DNA from: Chlamydiota bacterium
GTDB taxonomy: Bacteria > Chlamydiota > Chlamydiia > Chlamydiales > VGMA01
Direction: 5' to 3'
DNA: 26,045 nt
Assembly (NCBI GenBank): GCA_016866575.1
Contig: VGMA01000006.1
Span: 1-26,045 of the forward strand
The position numbers and the translations under genes are program-made. Below, piece by piece: positions 15,415 through 23,049 of this stretch (position 1 is the first letter of the stretch; every line of letters begins with the position of its first letter). The notes beneath the pieces are model-generated. The model was given only the letters and a program-made list of their open reading frames with translations. It was not told where the DNA came from and did not search any database.

Positions 15415-16580
15415 CTGAAGGGCTTGGCTATCGCATCTGCTGAAAAAAGAGGCGCATCAACTAAAATTCTTTGATCATCATCAAAAACGCGAAGCTTTCC
15501 AACAAGTTGCCCCTTTTTTATCGGCAAATAGAGCAGATTCCACACAACTTCTGTTTTTAAACCAGGCTCTTCTGAAAGATAGTAACTAATCACTACATCT
15601 TCTTGCAAAAACGCTTTTAACGGCTGCTTACCCACTGCCGTTCTAAAAAGAACATCATCTTTACCAAATAGAAGACGATTGTGCATTTCTTCTGCAAAGA
15701 ACGCATCAAACAAATTGATGGCATCTCGATAGCAGCCACTAATTTTATCAGATTTATGAAGAGCTAATACAAGGTTTCTTTGTCCATTTGTTGCCGCTGC
15801 TACTAAGTTGTATAAAGCGGGATCCGTGTGTCCTGTTTTAAGACCAAATGCGAAAGGATAGTAATAGGGTCCTTCTTTAAGAAGTCGATTGGTTTGTCTG
15901 ATAGTAAATGCTTTTTGCTGTCTAGTTCCTGTTCTTTCATACTCTTCAGTAAGAACGATTTCTCTAAATAAACGATTTTCACTCGCCTTCTTACCTAGAA
16001 GCGCCATATCGTATGGCGTGGAATAGTGGTCAGGATGATGAAGACCATGCGGATTGTTGAAATGAGTGTTTTTACAACCTATTGAATGAAGAAAAGCGTT
16101 AAGCCCTTCCATAAACTTAGGGATGTCTTTTTCAAGGTGAAAAGCAAGAGCATTGGCTGCATCATTTGCAGAAACCATCATGCATGCATAGACAAGCAAT
16201 CTAAGAGGAAGTTTTTCCCCTTTTCGTATACCTAAATTTGTCCCATCCACTTGGAGTAAGTGTGGTGGAAGCTGATAATTTTGCTCTCTTTTGTAATCAT
16301 GAGTTACCATTTTTAAGATCTCTAGAGGAACTTCGACGATGTCATCTAGATGCTCCTCATATTTTGTGATCACATACAGAACGGTAGCAATTTTTGTTGT
16401 GCTTGCAGGAAATATTCTTTCATATCCGTTTTTGTGATAGAGAACTTTGCCATTATCGATATCCATAAGTAGAGCGTATCGAGAATGTAGATTAGGTTTT
16501 GCAACAAAATTAGGGCCATTAGCTGTCGTTTTTGCAAACATCAAAGACGGTAAAAGCAAAAGCAGTAGCAAGTATCTCAT
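15315..16580 (-). CDS. dacF: D-alanyl-D-alanine carboxypeptidase (DacF/PBP5-6 family)
   Basis: This penicillin-binding protein removes the terminal D-Ala from peptidoglycan stem peptides in the periplasm; chlamydiae make a thin peptidoglycan at the division plane. The 421-residue protein has a signal peptide ending near MFAKTTA. The serine-protease-like motifs are SxxK at S60-K63 (PASTTKIA), SxN at S137-N139 (VSANDAAN) and KTG at 248-250 (LKTGHTD). A C-terminal membrane helix lies at about 388-407, followed by a basic tail. The helix is encoded opposite the end of rsmA: the two stop codons lie inside each other's gene. No clear binding site precedes the ATG at 16580. Confidence 0.93.
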   Translation of the reverse strand: MRYLLLLLLLPSLMFAKTTANGPNFVAKPNLHSRYALLMDIDNGKVLYHKNGYERIFPASTTKIATVLYVITKYEEHLDDIVEVPLEILKMVTHDYKREQNYQLPPHLLQVDGTNLGIRKGEKLPLRLLVYACMMVSANDAANALAFHLEKDIPKFMEGLNAFLHSIGCKNTHFNNPHGLHHPDHYSTPYDMALLGKKASENRLFREIVLTEEYERTGTRQQKAFTIRQTNRLLKEGPYYYPFAFGLKTGHTDPALYNLVAAATNGQRNLVLALHKSDKISGCYRDAINLFDAFFAEEMHNRLLFGKDDVLFRTAVGKQPLKAFLQEDVVISYYLSEEPGLKTEVVWNLLYLPIKKGQLVGKLRVFDDDQRILVDAPLFSADAIAKPFSYIWLLSGLVALIFILLYRWIRSSKPISPSLSV

Positions 16581-16632
16581 ACAACTACTCTACATCCAAA
16601 AGGATAAAAAAAAACCAAAAAACTCTTTTAAA

Positions 16633-16649
16633 AAAGTGTTAACCACTTT
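16633..16649. repeat. 17-bp inverted repeat between divergent dacF and the 16684 gene
   Basis: AAAGTG (16633-16638) and CACTTT (16644-16649) form perfect 6-bp arms around TTAAC, inside the 103-bp gap between two divergent genes. The position suits an operator shared by both genes. The surrounding sequence is A-rich and I find no convincing -35/-10 pair, so the role is open. Confidence 0.35.
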
Positions 16650-16683
16650 ATTAAAGGGGCAAGAGAGCACATAAGGAGATAGG

Positions 16684-17163
16684 GTGCAAGAACCTAGCCC
16701 AGAGGATATGGGACAAGGCAAAGTCCTTGGTCCACAAAAACTAGAAATAGTTTTTGAAGAATACATGGCAGATCTTGGTCGATGGCTTCAAGACGGTGTC
16801 ATGGAAGTGAACCTAGAATTTTTGAAGAAATTTGATCTTTTGAGCAAGACAGAAGAACAAGAAAAAGAAATGCAAAAGCAATTTCCTTTCTATTTTCATG
16901 TTGTCGAAACTCCGGAGAAAGTGACTCTCTTCAATAATCAATTTGCCATATGGATAGTACCAAAACTGATTTCTGATACTCCGACTACGATTACATTAGT
17001 GTCCTTGATTCGTGGAGACACTCCACATTTAGAAATCGCTTTTTCAACACAAGGTGTTTACAACACACCAAAGTACGTGTTAAAAGTTTTACGGCACTTT
17101 TTAACCGAAGTAATTGATACAGAAGAGGAAATAGCTTCAATCTGGAAAGTGGAAGGGGAATAA
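16684..17163 (+). CDS. Conserved chlamydial hypothetical protein (CT550-position)
   Basis: The 159-residue soluble protein starts at GTG 16684, with a strong AAGGAG site 6 nt upstream. It has no signal or membrane segment. The sequence mixes acidic helices at both ends (residues 21-70 and 137-159) with beta-rich stretches in the middle (FAIWIVPKLI and TTITLVSLIRG). The acidic fold and small size recall secretion-chaperone-like proteins, but I see no decisive motif and would not assign that role. It lies between dacF and rsbW, where I recall C. trachomatis having a hypothetical gene (CT550). Coding is well supported; function unknown. Confidence 0.75.
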   Translation: MQEPSPEDMGQGKVLGPQKLEIVFEEYMADLGRWLQDGVMEVNLEFLKKFDLLSKTEEQEKEMQKQFPFYFHVVETPEKVTLFNNQFAIWIVPKLISDTPTTITLVSLIRGDTPHLEIAFSTQGVYNTPKYVLKVLRHFLTEVIDTEEEIASIWKVEGE

Positions 17164-17193
17164 AAAAACCCTGCTTTCTGAGCGTGAAGAGTA

Positions 17194-17216
17194 AAAGAAA
17201 ACTCTAAATTTTCTTT
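17194..17216. terminator. Weak AT-rich hairpin between convergent genes
   Basis: AAAGAAAA (17194-17201) pairs with TTTTCTTT (17209-17216) around a 7-nt loop, between the end of the 16684-17163 gene and the end of rsbW. A 5-bp AGAGT/ACTCT alternative overlaps it. It could stop transcripts from either side. The stem has only one G-C pair and no strong T run, so confidence is low. Confidence 0.3.
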
Positions 17217-17626
17217 CTCAATCTCAAAATGTTGCGTCCATCTTTTCGATCATAGTCCACATCATCCATCATTCCCACCATAAACAAAATCCCTAACCCA
17301 CCTATTTCTCTTTGCTCTAATGTAGCTTCTCGATCGATTGTTGGGATATTCTCAAAAGGATTAAAGTGGATACCCTGATCTTCAATTACAAACTCAACTT
17401 CTTCATTATCAGTAATTCTATAGGTGATTGAGACTTCACCTTTTGGTGATTTATACGCATAACGAATAACGTTTACAAGCGCTTCTTCTACAGCCAGTTC
17501 TATCTTCTTTTTGTCCGTGCTTGCCATAGGCAGAGGGCGAACTTTTTCACTTACCCAAGCCAACATATGCGACAGATCTGCAATTTGTGCAGGGAAAATG
17601 ACCCCGTCTTCTTCTTTATGTTCCAT
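17204..17626 (-). CDS. rsbW: RsbW-like anti-sigma factor serine kinase
   Basis: RsbW-type kinases bind a sigma factor and release it when an unphosphorylated RsbV-type partner takes over. The GHKL ATPase motifs are all visible: N box ELAVEEALVNVIRYAY, G1 box VIEDQGIHFNP, and G2 box GGLGILFMVGMMDD. The core spans most of the 140 residues. I start it at the ATG at 17626. A TTG at 17653 would add nine residues but falls inside a T8 run just after an inverted repeat, and neither start has a good binding site. Chlamydiae encode an Rsb partner-switching module that includes this gene (CT549 position); which sigma or other target it holds here cannot be read from sequence. Confidence 0.9.
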   Translation of the reverse strand: MEHKEEDGVIFPAQIADLSHMLAWVSEKVRPLPMASTDKKKIELAVEEALVNVIRYAYKSPKGEVSITYRITDNEEVEFVIEDQGIHFNPFENIPTIDREATLEQREIGGLGILFMVGMMDDVDYDRKDGRNILRLRKKI

Positions 17627-17661
17627 ATTGGGTATTGTAGTAGGATTTATCAAAAAAAATC

Positions 17662-17698
17662 TATAATATACTATCTACCTGAAATAGAGTATATTATA
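17662..17698. repeat. Perfect 11-bp inverted repeat flanked by T runs, upstream of rsbW
   Basis: TATAATATACT (17662-17672) and its exact reverse complement (17688-17698) flank a 15-nt spacer. A run of seven T follows on the plus strand (17699-17705) and a run of eight T on the minus strand (17652-17659), as in a bidirectional terminator. Each arm also reads TATAAT outward-in on its own strand. A minus-strand TTGATA at 17718-17723 sits 19 bp before one of them, so it could instead be the rsbW promoter with an operator. Confidence 0.6.
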
Positions 17699-17747
17699 TT
17701 TTTTTAGCGGGTTTTCTTATCAAGAAAGAAAAGGCGGATTCAATAAA

Positions 17748-17762
17748 AAGAGCCTAGCTCTT
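17748..17762 (-). terminator. Rho-independent terminator of the dnaE-bamD-lptE operon
   Basis: On the minus strand AAGAGC-TAG-GCTCTT forms a perfect 6-bp stem followed directly by TTTATT, starting 7 nt after the lptE stop. This closes the operon that begins at dnaE. Confidence 0.65.
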
Positions 17763-17769
17763 GTGAAAT

Positions 17770-18366
17770 TTAATCTACAAGAGCAAGACGCAAATAATTT
17801 GTGACTTTTTTCGCAACTGTTCTAAAAGCAGGGTTTTGGGCTGTATTTGAAGCTTCTTCTTCAGAACCTAGTTGACCTAAGCTATACTGGAGAACGCTCT
17901 GCTTATTTCCTGAGGAAGGGTCCACAATCAGGTTATCATAAGAATTGGAGTTTACATAGTCGTAATCAGCAAATCCTGCCACTTTGATCGGTCCCTTTAC
18001 TTTTTTCTTAGTAGCCCTATCGATCAAATTCGCTTCTACTTCAACAGTTCTTCTGCCTTCGTTAGGAACAAGGCGATCAATAATAGCTCCCGTTATCGGC
18101 TTTTGGTCATACTTATATCCGATCTTATCTTTGCTATTTGAAACAATTTTGACAGTAAGATCGTAATCTGCTTTTCCCGCTGTGTAAAGAAAAGATCCAC
18201 TAGAAAAGATCTCATTAATAAGAGCCTCTCTTAACATACCGTCAATATCTCCTACTATTGGAGGAACACTTACAGTAACCGGTTTTTCAGATCTTACAAT
18301 AGGTTGGTTTAGCGATTGGTAACCTGTGCAGCTTACGCATAAAAGTAAAAGAAGGGTATATCTCAT
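17770..18366 (-). CDS. lptE: LptE-like LPS-assembly lipoprotein
   Basis: LptE is the outer membrane lipoprotein that plugs and assembles the LptD pore for LPS export. The 198-residue product has a short signal and a Cys at residue 13 (LCVSC). This is a relaxed lipobox, with Cys rather than Leu at -3. The mature part has the LptE pattern: CTGYQ, then VSVPPIVGD, a long helix (MLREALINEIFSS), and KADYDLTVKIVSN, followed by beta strands with VEVEANLIDRATKK. The ATG overlaps the bamD-like stop (TAATG), so translation is coupled. Placement with a BamD-like gene and the lipid A genes fits an outer membrane role. Assignment rests on pattern and context. Confidence 0.62.
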   Translation of the reverse strand: MRYTLLLLLCVSCTGYQSLNQPIVRSEKPVTVSVPPIVGDIDGMLREALINEIFSSGSFLYTAGKADYDLTVKIVSNSKDKIGYKYDQKPITGAIIDRLVPNEGRRTVEVEANLIDRATKKKVKGPIKVAGFADYDYVNSNSYDNLIVDPSSGNKQSVLQYSLGQLGSEEEASNTAQNPAFRTVAKKVTNYLRLALVD

Positions 18367-19301
18367 TAGAGCATCTCCCGCTCTAATTCTTCGATGAGTG
18401 TGATCACTTCATCAGATGGCTTTTTCTTTTTCATTTTTGAAAGTTCGTCGGGGATTTGTCTTGCAAATTCTGATTCAGGGAATGTAGCTAGCAATTTTTT
18501 GTAATAAATAACTGCAGCTCTAGTTTTCTTTGTTCTTTTGAAAAAATCGGCCGTCTCCCAAATTTCTTCCGCGTATCGATTTCTTAAACTCAATAAGATA
18601 TCTTGCACTTCAGAGATTCTTCTATCCTGTGGGAAAGCCTGATAAAAATTTCTCAAATTGATCTCTGATAGATCAATAAGATCTGTATCGGCAAAATTTG
18701 TCTTGAATTGCTGCAAATAGACCTTGGCTATTTCAACGTAAGCATCTGGAGTCAGCGGGTGCTTAGGGAATCTGCGGATGAGCGTTTGAAAAACTTCTAC
18801 AGATTCTTTGTAGTCTTTACCTTTAAATAGCAAAGAACCCTTTCTATATAAAGATTTAGCTGCAAGCTCATGTCTTGGAAGCGTTTTGATGATCTCATCG
18901 TAGATGGCGTAAGTCTCTTCGTCTGAAAATCCCCATTTGGGCATTCTCTTGTAGCCAAATATGTGAAGCTTCTCGCCTGCTTCAAATTTCTGCGCTATTT
19001 CATACTTATAGGCAAAGGCTTCTTCGAAAAACTTCTCACTTGCGTAGTTTTCTAAATAAGCAGATATTTTTTGATTCGCTAAATCGTAATCTCCGAGATG
19101 GAAGTAAGCAAGACCTTCGTAGTAGCTTATATCACCAATAAAATCTGATGAAGGGTACTCTTTGGAAAAGCTTTTGCATTGGTTTAAAAGCACATTCCAG
19201 TTGCCTTGCTGATAGGCTTTCATAACATTGTTATAGCCTTCTTGCGGCGAAGCTTGGAGAGAACTAAAAAGAACTAGGAGTAAAATAAAGATATTCTTCA
19301 T
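18366..19301 (-). CDS. bamD: BamD-like TPR protein of outer membrane assembly
   Basis: BamD is the TPR scaffold of the BAM complex that inserts outer membrane beta barrels. The 311-residue protein has a signal peptide (about 17 residues) and repeated TPR-like helix pairs. The N-terminal one is YNNVMKAYQQGNWNVLL with SKEYPSSDF. The central one is AAKSLYRKGSLLFKGKDY with LIRRFPKHPLTPDAYVEIAKVYL, and the last is AAVIYYKKLLATFPESEFA. BamD is normally a lipoprotein, but no lipobox Cys is present here: the signal ends LQASPQE, a signal peptidase I site. CpoB/YbgF-type TPR proteins are the alternative. It starts 24 nt after dnaE ends and overlaps lptE by 1 nt. Confidence 0.65.
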   Translation of the reverse strand: MKNIFILLLVLFSSLQASPQEGYNNVMKAYQQGNWNVLLNQCKSFSKEYPSSDFIGDISYYEGLAYFHLGDYDLANQKISAYLENYASEKFFEEAFAYKYEIAQKFEAGEKLHIFGYKRMPKWGFSDEETYAIYDEIIKTLPRHELAAKSLYRKGSLLFKGKDYKESVEVFQTLIRRFPKHPLTPDAYVEIAKVYLQQFKTNFADTDLIDLSEINLRNFYQAFPQDRRISEVQDILLSLRNRYAEEIWETADFFKRTKKTRAAVIYYKKLLATFPESEFARQIPDELSKMKKKKPSDEVITLIEELEREML

Positions 19302-19325
19302 GGAGCTAGCATACGATGTTTAAAG

Positions 19326-22300
19326 TTATTCGTCAATCTGCACGTCGAGGGCTTCTAGGCTTTTGATTCCCCTCGTTTCTTCAAGCTCTAAAGTTGCGAT
19401 TACTCTTCCTTTTTGCCTAAAAAGGATATGTAGCGGGATGTTTCCTGGGTTTGCTTCTATCTTATCTCGAATCTTTAGAATCTTATTTAAGGAAAGTTTT
19501 TGCAAATCTAGTATGAGCTGGACAGCCGGTTCTTGTTTTGGTTTTGGTTTCATCTTCTTTTCCCCTTCAGCCAACTTGCTACATCTTTCAAATTCTGCCT
19601 TGATTTCAGGAATTCTTTCTTCTGTTATTAAGCTAAGCTCATCAATCCATTTGCAAGAAAGTTTCAACTCTCCTTCTGAGCGATCGACAAATAAGATCCC
19701 AAAAAATAGAGCATTTTCCTGCAGTTTCGCCCCTTTTTGCTCATAGAGATCTGGCCAGATCGGAAGCTCAAAGCGCTCTAGAGCGTTGCTGATCGTCAAT
19801 ATGGCGAATTTTTTTTGCGATTTATTTGAGACTCTAGTCTGCAAACTTTCGATCACAAATGCGCCTTTAATTAATGAGGCGTGATTGAGCGTACTCCACG
19901 TTTCAAAAGGGGTAGACTCAAGAGATTTTAAAATATTTTGATACTCATCAAGAGGATGGCCTGTAACATAAAATCCAAGAAGCTCTTTTTCTTTTTGAAG
20001 TAAAAAAAGTTTAGGCATCTCTTCTTTTAGATCTGAAACTTCTTCAACTCCGTTAGATCCTTCTGCATCAGCAAAAAGATCCAGTATTCCCTTGGAAAGA
20101 TCTTTTCTTTCTTTAACAAAGCTGTCGTAGTGTTTTTCAACGTATTCTACTAAAGCTTTTCGAGTTTTATTTGTAAAATCAAAAGCACCTGCCCAAATGA
20201 GCTGTTCAACCATTTTTTTGCCGATCTTCAGCGTATCGATTCTTTTCAAAAAATCTTGAAGAGATTGATAACTTCCATTTTCGTTTCTTTCTTGAACAAG
20301 TAGATCAACAACTCCTTCACCGACACCTTTAATCGCGGTAAGAGCAAATCGGATGCCATTTTTTGTTGAGACAAATGTCGATCCCGATTCATTAATATCT
20401 GCAGCTAAAATAGCAATCCCCATCGCCTGGCATTCACGTGTATGTTTTGCAACTTTGGAGATATCATCCATATCGCATGTCATAAGCGCAGCCATCCATT
20501 CGCCAGGATAGTTCGCCTTCAAATAGGCTGTAACGTAACTGAGGTATCCATATACAGCTGCGTGTGATTTGTTAAATCCATAAGATGCAAACTTTTCTAC
20601 TTTATCGAATATCAGCATAGAAAGTCCTTCATCTATGCCGTTTTGCAAAGCTCCATCTCTGAATTTTTCTCGCTGCTTAGACATCTCCTCTTTATCTTTT
20701 TTCCCCATCGCTCTACGAAGGACATCACCTTCTCCTAGCGAATAGTTTGCAAGCTTAGAGGCGATCTGCATCACCTGCTCTTGGTAAACAATGATGCCGT
20801 AAGTCTCTTGAAGGATATCTGCCATCCATGGATGGTCTATTTCAATTTTTTCTCTGCCGTGCTTACGATTAATAAATGATGGGATCATCTCCATGGGCCC
20901 TGGTCGATAAAGAGCCACCATCGCGATAATTTCTTCAAATTTATCAATATGAAGCTGCTTTGCAAGTTCTTGCATGCCGCCAGATTCTAACTGGAATATC
21001 CCTTCGGTCTTACCTTCAGCTAATAAAGCAAACGTCACCGGGTCGGCTAACGGAAGATTTACCCAGTCAATTTCAATCTGCTTGCCAATCCGGATAGCTT
21101 CAACTGCCTTTTGAATAGAGGTCAAGGTTTTAAGACCTAAAAAGTCGATCTTGAGCATCCCGACTTGCTCTACAGGTTTCATAGAATACTGCGTAGAAAG
21201 AATTTCAGAATCTTTGGATAAGCATACTGGAATATGCTGAATTAAAGGATCTGCGCAAATAATTAAGCCCGCAGCATGTATACCTGTATTGCGTATACCA
21301 CCTTCAATTCTTCTTGCTAGATCAATGATTCTTTTAGCCTCTGCATCTTCTTGATACATTTTCAAAAAATCTGGATCTACTTCTAACGCTTTTTCTATCG
21401 TAATCGTTAGATCATCAGGAACGAGTTTAGCGATCGCATTGACTTTACTAATCGGAATATTGAGAACGCGGCCAACATCTTTTATGGCCATCTTTGCTTT
21501 CATAGTACCAAAAGTAATGATCTGCGCTACATTCTCTTTGCCATATTTTTGCAAAGTGTACTCAATCACCTCAGGACGACGGTGCATGCATATATCAACG
21601 TCAATATCAGGATAAGAAATCCTTTCAGGATTGATGAAGCGCTCAAAAAACAAATTGAAACGCAGCGGCTCAACGTCTGTGATCTCAATCAAGTACAAGA
21701 TGATAGAGCCTACCCCAGAGCCGCGTCCTGGGCCCATAGCAATCCCTCTATTTTTAGCCCACGAAATAAAATCGTAAACAATCAATAGATAATCACTCAT
21801 TTCTTTTGAGGTGATTACACCCATTTCGTAAGCTAGCCGCTCTTTTACTACCACAAGCGGATCTTTATCAGGATAGCGCTCTTTTACTGCTAAAAGCTTT
21901 TCTTCTGTATACCGCTTAGGTATGGCTTCATCACAAAGATGCTGCAGATATTCAGCTGCCGCTTTAGAACGCTCTTCAGGAGTGTAGTCCTTCCCTTCCA
22001 TTGAAGGAGGAATAAAAACAGGATAATATTTTTTCTTAAAATCCATTTTCCAGGAGCACTGCTCTGCAATTACTAAAGTATTAGCTATCGCTTCAGGCAC
22101 ATCGGCAAATAGCTGACACATCTGCTCAGAAGAGCGAAAATGGTGCGCATGAGTCGCCGCTGTCTCTCTTTTTGGATTTAGCGAGCCATTGATCTCTACA
22201 GGCTCTCCTGACTGGATATTGAGAAGGACTTCGTGAGCTCTCCAGTCTTCTCTTTCTAGATAGCGGATGTCAGAGGTTGCAACTAGTGGGATATCGAGCT

Positions 22301-22955
22301 CTTTAGAAAGGGCTTTAAGCCGCTCATTCATCAAAGCTTCTTTTGCAGCGTGATCGCGATATTTTTGCACTAGCCAAAGCTCTTCATGCATACCATCTTT
22401 TTCAATTTCCCCTTCAAGCATCACATGGCGCTGCATTTCAAAATAGTAACGATCCTGAAAAACTTTTTTGAACCAGCTTACTTCTTTTTGGAGCAGCTCT
22501 TCATTTTCTTCAGAAATTAAGCTGCCAACTCTTCCGTACAGCCCACCAGAAAGACAAATAAGCCCCTCTGAATGGGCCTCAAGGAGCTCTAAATCGATGC
22601 GTGGAGAATAATAAAAGCCCTCAATGAATCCTAACGAAGAAAGTTTACAAAGGTTATTGTAGCCTTGCTTGTTCTTGGCTAGTAAAACAATTGGGTATCC
22701 ATTTCTGACACCGTAGATCTTTTTTTTATCAAAACGGCTTGTTGGGCTTACTAAAATTTCAAGCCCTACGATCGGCTCAATGCCTAAGCTAGTGCATGAT
22801 TTATAAAAATCAACAGCTCCATACATATTGCCAAAATCTGTCAAAGCGAGCTTTGGCAAATTGTAGCTTTTCGCCCTTTTCACCAGATCGTCGATTGAAA
22901 TCGTTGAATCAAGAATAGAATATTGAGAATGTGCGTGTAGTGGAATCCAAGTCAT
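19326..22955 (-). CDS. dnaE: DNA polymerase III alpha subunit
   Basis: DnaE is the replicative polymerase. The 1209-residue product has the order PHP domain (1 to about 280), C-family palm/thumb/fingers, then helix-hairpin-helix and OB regions. Catalytic aspartates are D452 and D454 (YPDIDVDICM) and D604 (MLKIDFLGLKTLT). Other landmarks are GPGRGSGVGSI, ALYRPGPMEMIP and YGFNKSHAAVYG. In the PHP domain HAHSQYS is kept but the metal motif reads LTDFGN instead of TDHG, so, as in E. coli, the PHP domain is probably not an active proofreader and a separate DnaQ is needed. The ATG at 22955 has a weak site. It heads an operon with bamD and lptE. Confidence 0.97.
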   Translation of the reverse strand: MTWIPLHAHSQYSILDSTISIDDLVKRAKSYNLPKLALTDFGNMYGAVDFYKSCTSLGIEPIVGLEILVSPTSRFDKKKIYGVRNGYPIVLLAKNKQGYNNLCKLSSLGFIEGFYYSPRIDLELLEAHSEGLICLSGGLYGRVGSLISEENEELLQKEVSWFKKVFQDRYYFEMQRHVMLEGEIEKDGMHEELWLVQKYRDHAAKEALMNERLKALSKELDIPLVATSDIRYLEREDWRAHEVLLNIQSGEPVEINGSLNPKRETAATHAHHFRSSEQMCQLFADVPEAIANTLVIAEQCSWKMDFKKKYYPVFIPPSMEGKDYTPEERSKAAAEYLQHLCDEAIPKRYTEEKLLAVKERYPDKDPLVVVKERLAYEMGVITSKEMSDYLLIVYDFISWAKNRGIAMGPGRGSGVGSIILYLIEITDVEPLRFNLFFERFINPERISYPDIDVDICMHRRPEVIEYTLQKYGKENVAQIITFGTMKAKMAIKDVGRVLNIPISKVNAIAKLVPDDLTITIEKALEVDPDFLKMYQEDAEAKRIIDLARRIEGGIRNTGIHAAGLIICADPLIQHIPVCLSKDSEILSTQYSMKPVEQVGMLKIDFLGLKTLTSIQKAVEAIRIGKQIEIDWVNLPLADPVTFALLAEGKTEGIFQLESGGMQELAKQLHIDKFEEIIAMVALYRPGPMEMIPSFINRKHGREKIEIDHPWMADILQETYGIIVYQEQVMQIASKLANYSLGEGDVLRRAMGKKDKEEMSKQREKFRDGALQNGIDEGLSMLIFDKVEKFASYGFNKSHAAVYGYLSYVTAYLKANYPGEWMAALMTCDMDDISKVAKHTRECQAMGIAILAADINESGSTFVSTKNGIRFALTAIKGVGEGVVDLLVQERNENGSYQSLQDFLKRIDTLKIGKKMVEQLIWAGAFDFTNKTRKALVEYVEKHYDSFVKERKDLSKGILDLFADAEGSNGVEEVSDLKEEMPKLFLLQKEKELLGFYVTGHPLDEYQNILKSLESTPFETWSTLNHASLIKGAFVIESLQTRVSNKSQKKFAILTISNALERFELPIWPDLYEQKGAKLQENALFFGILFVDRSEGELKLSCKWIDELSLITEERIPEIKAEFERCSKLAEGEKKMKPKPKQEPAVQLILDLQKLSLNKILKIRDKIEANPGNIPLHILFRQKGRVIATLELEETRGIKSLEALDVQIDE

Positions 22956-22997
22956 GATCCCATGAGTTTACTGCACTACAATTTTATCTTCAGCTTA

Positions 22998-23036
22998 TTT
23001 TTTTATTCTTTCCTGACCGAGAAAAGAATAAAAAAA
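22998..23036 (-). terminator. Strong terminator after uhpC
   Basis: A perfect 14-bp stem (22998-23011 with 23023-23036) encloses an 11-nt loop. T7ATTCTTT on one side pairs with AAAGAATA7 on the other, so a T run follows the core stem on either strand. It starts 13 bp past the uhpC stop and separates uhpC from dnaE. Because it is symmetrical it could also act on plus-strand transcripts. Confidence 0.75.
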
Positions 23037-23049
23037 ATGAAAAAAACTC

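Noticed and set aside
21549..21788. 79-codon plus-strand frame opposite dnaE
   Set aside because: It lies opposite the catalytic core of dnaE; conserved constraint is on the minus strand.
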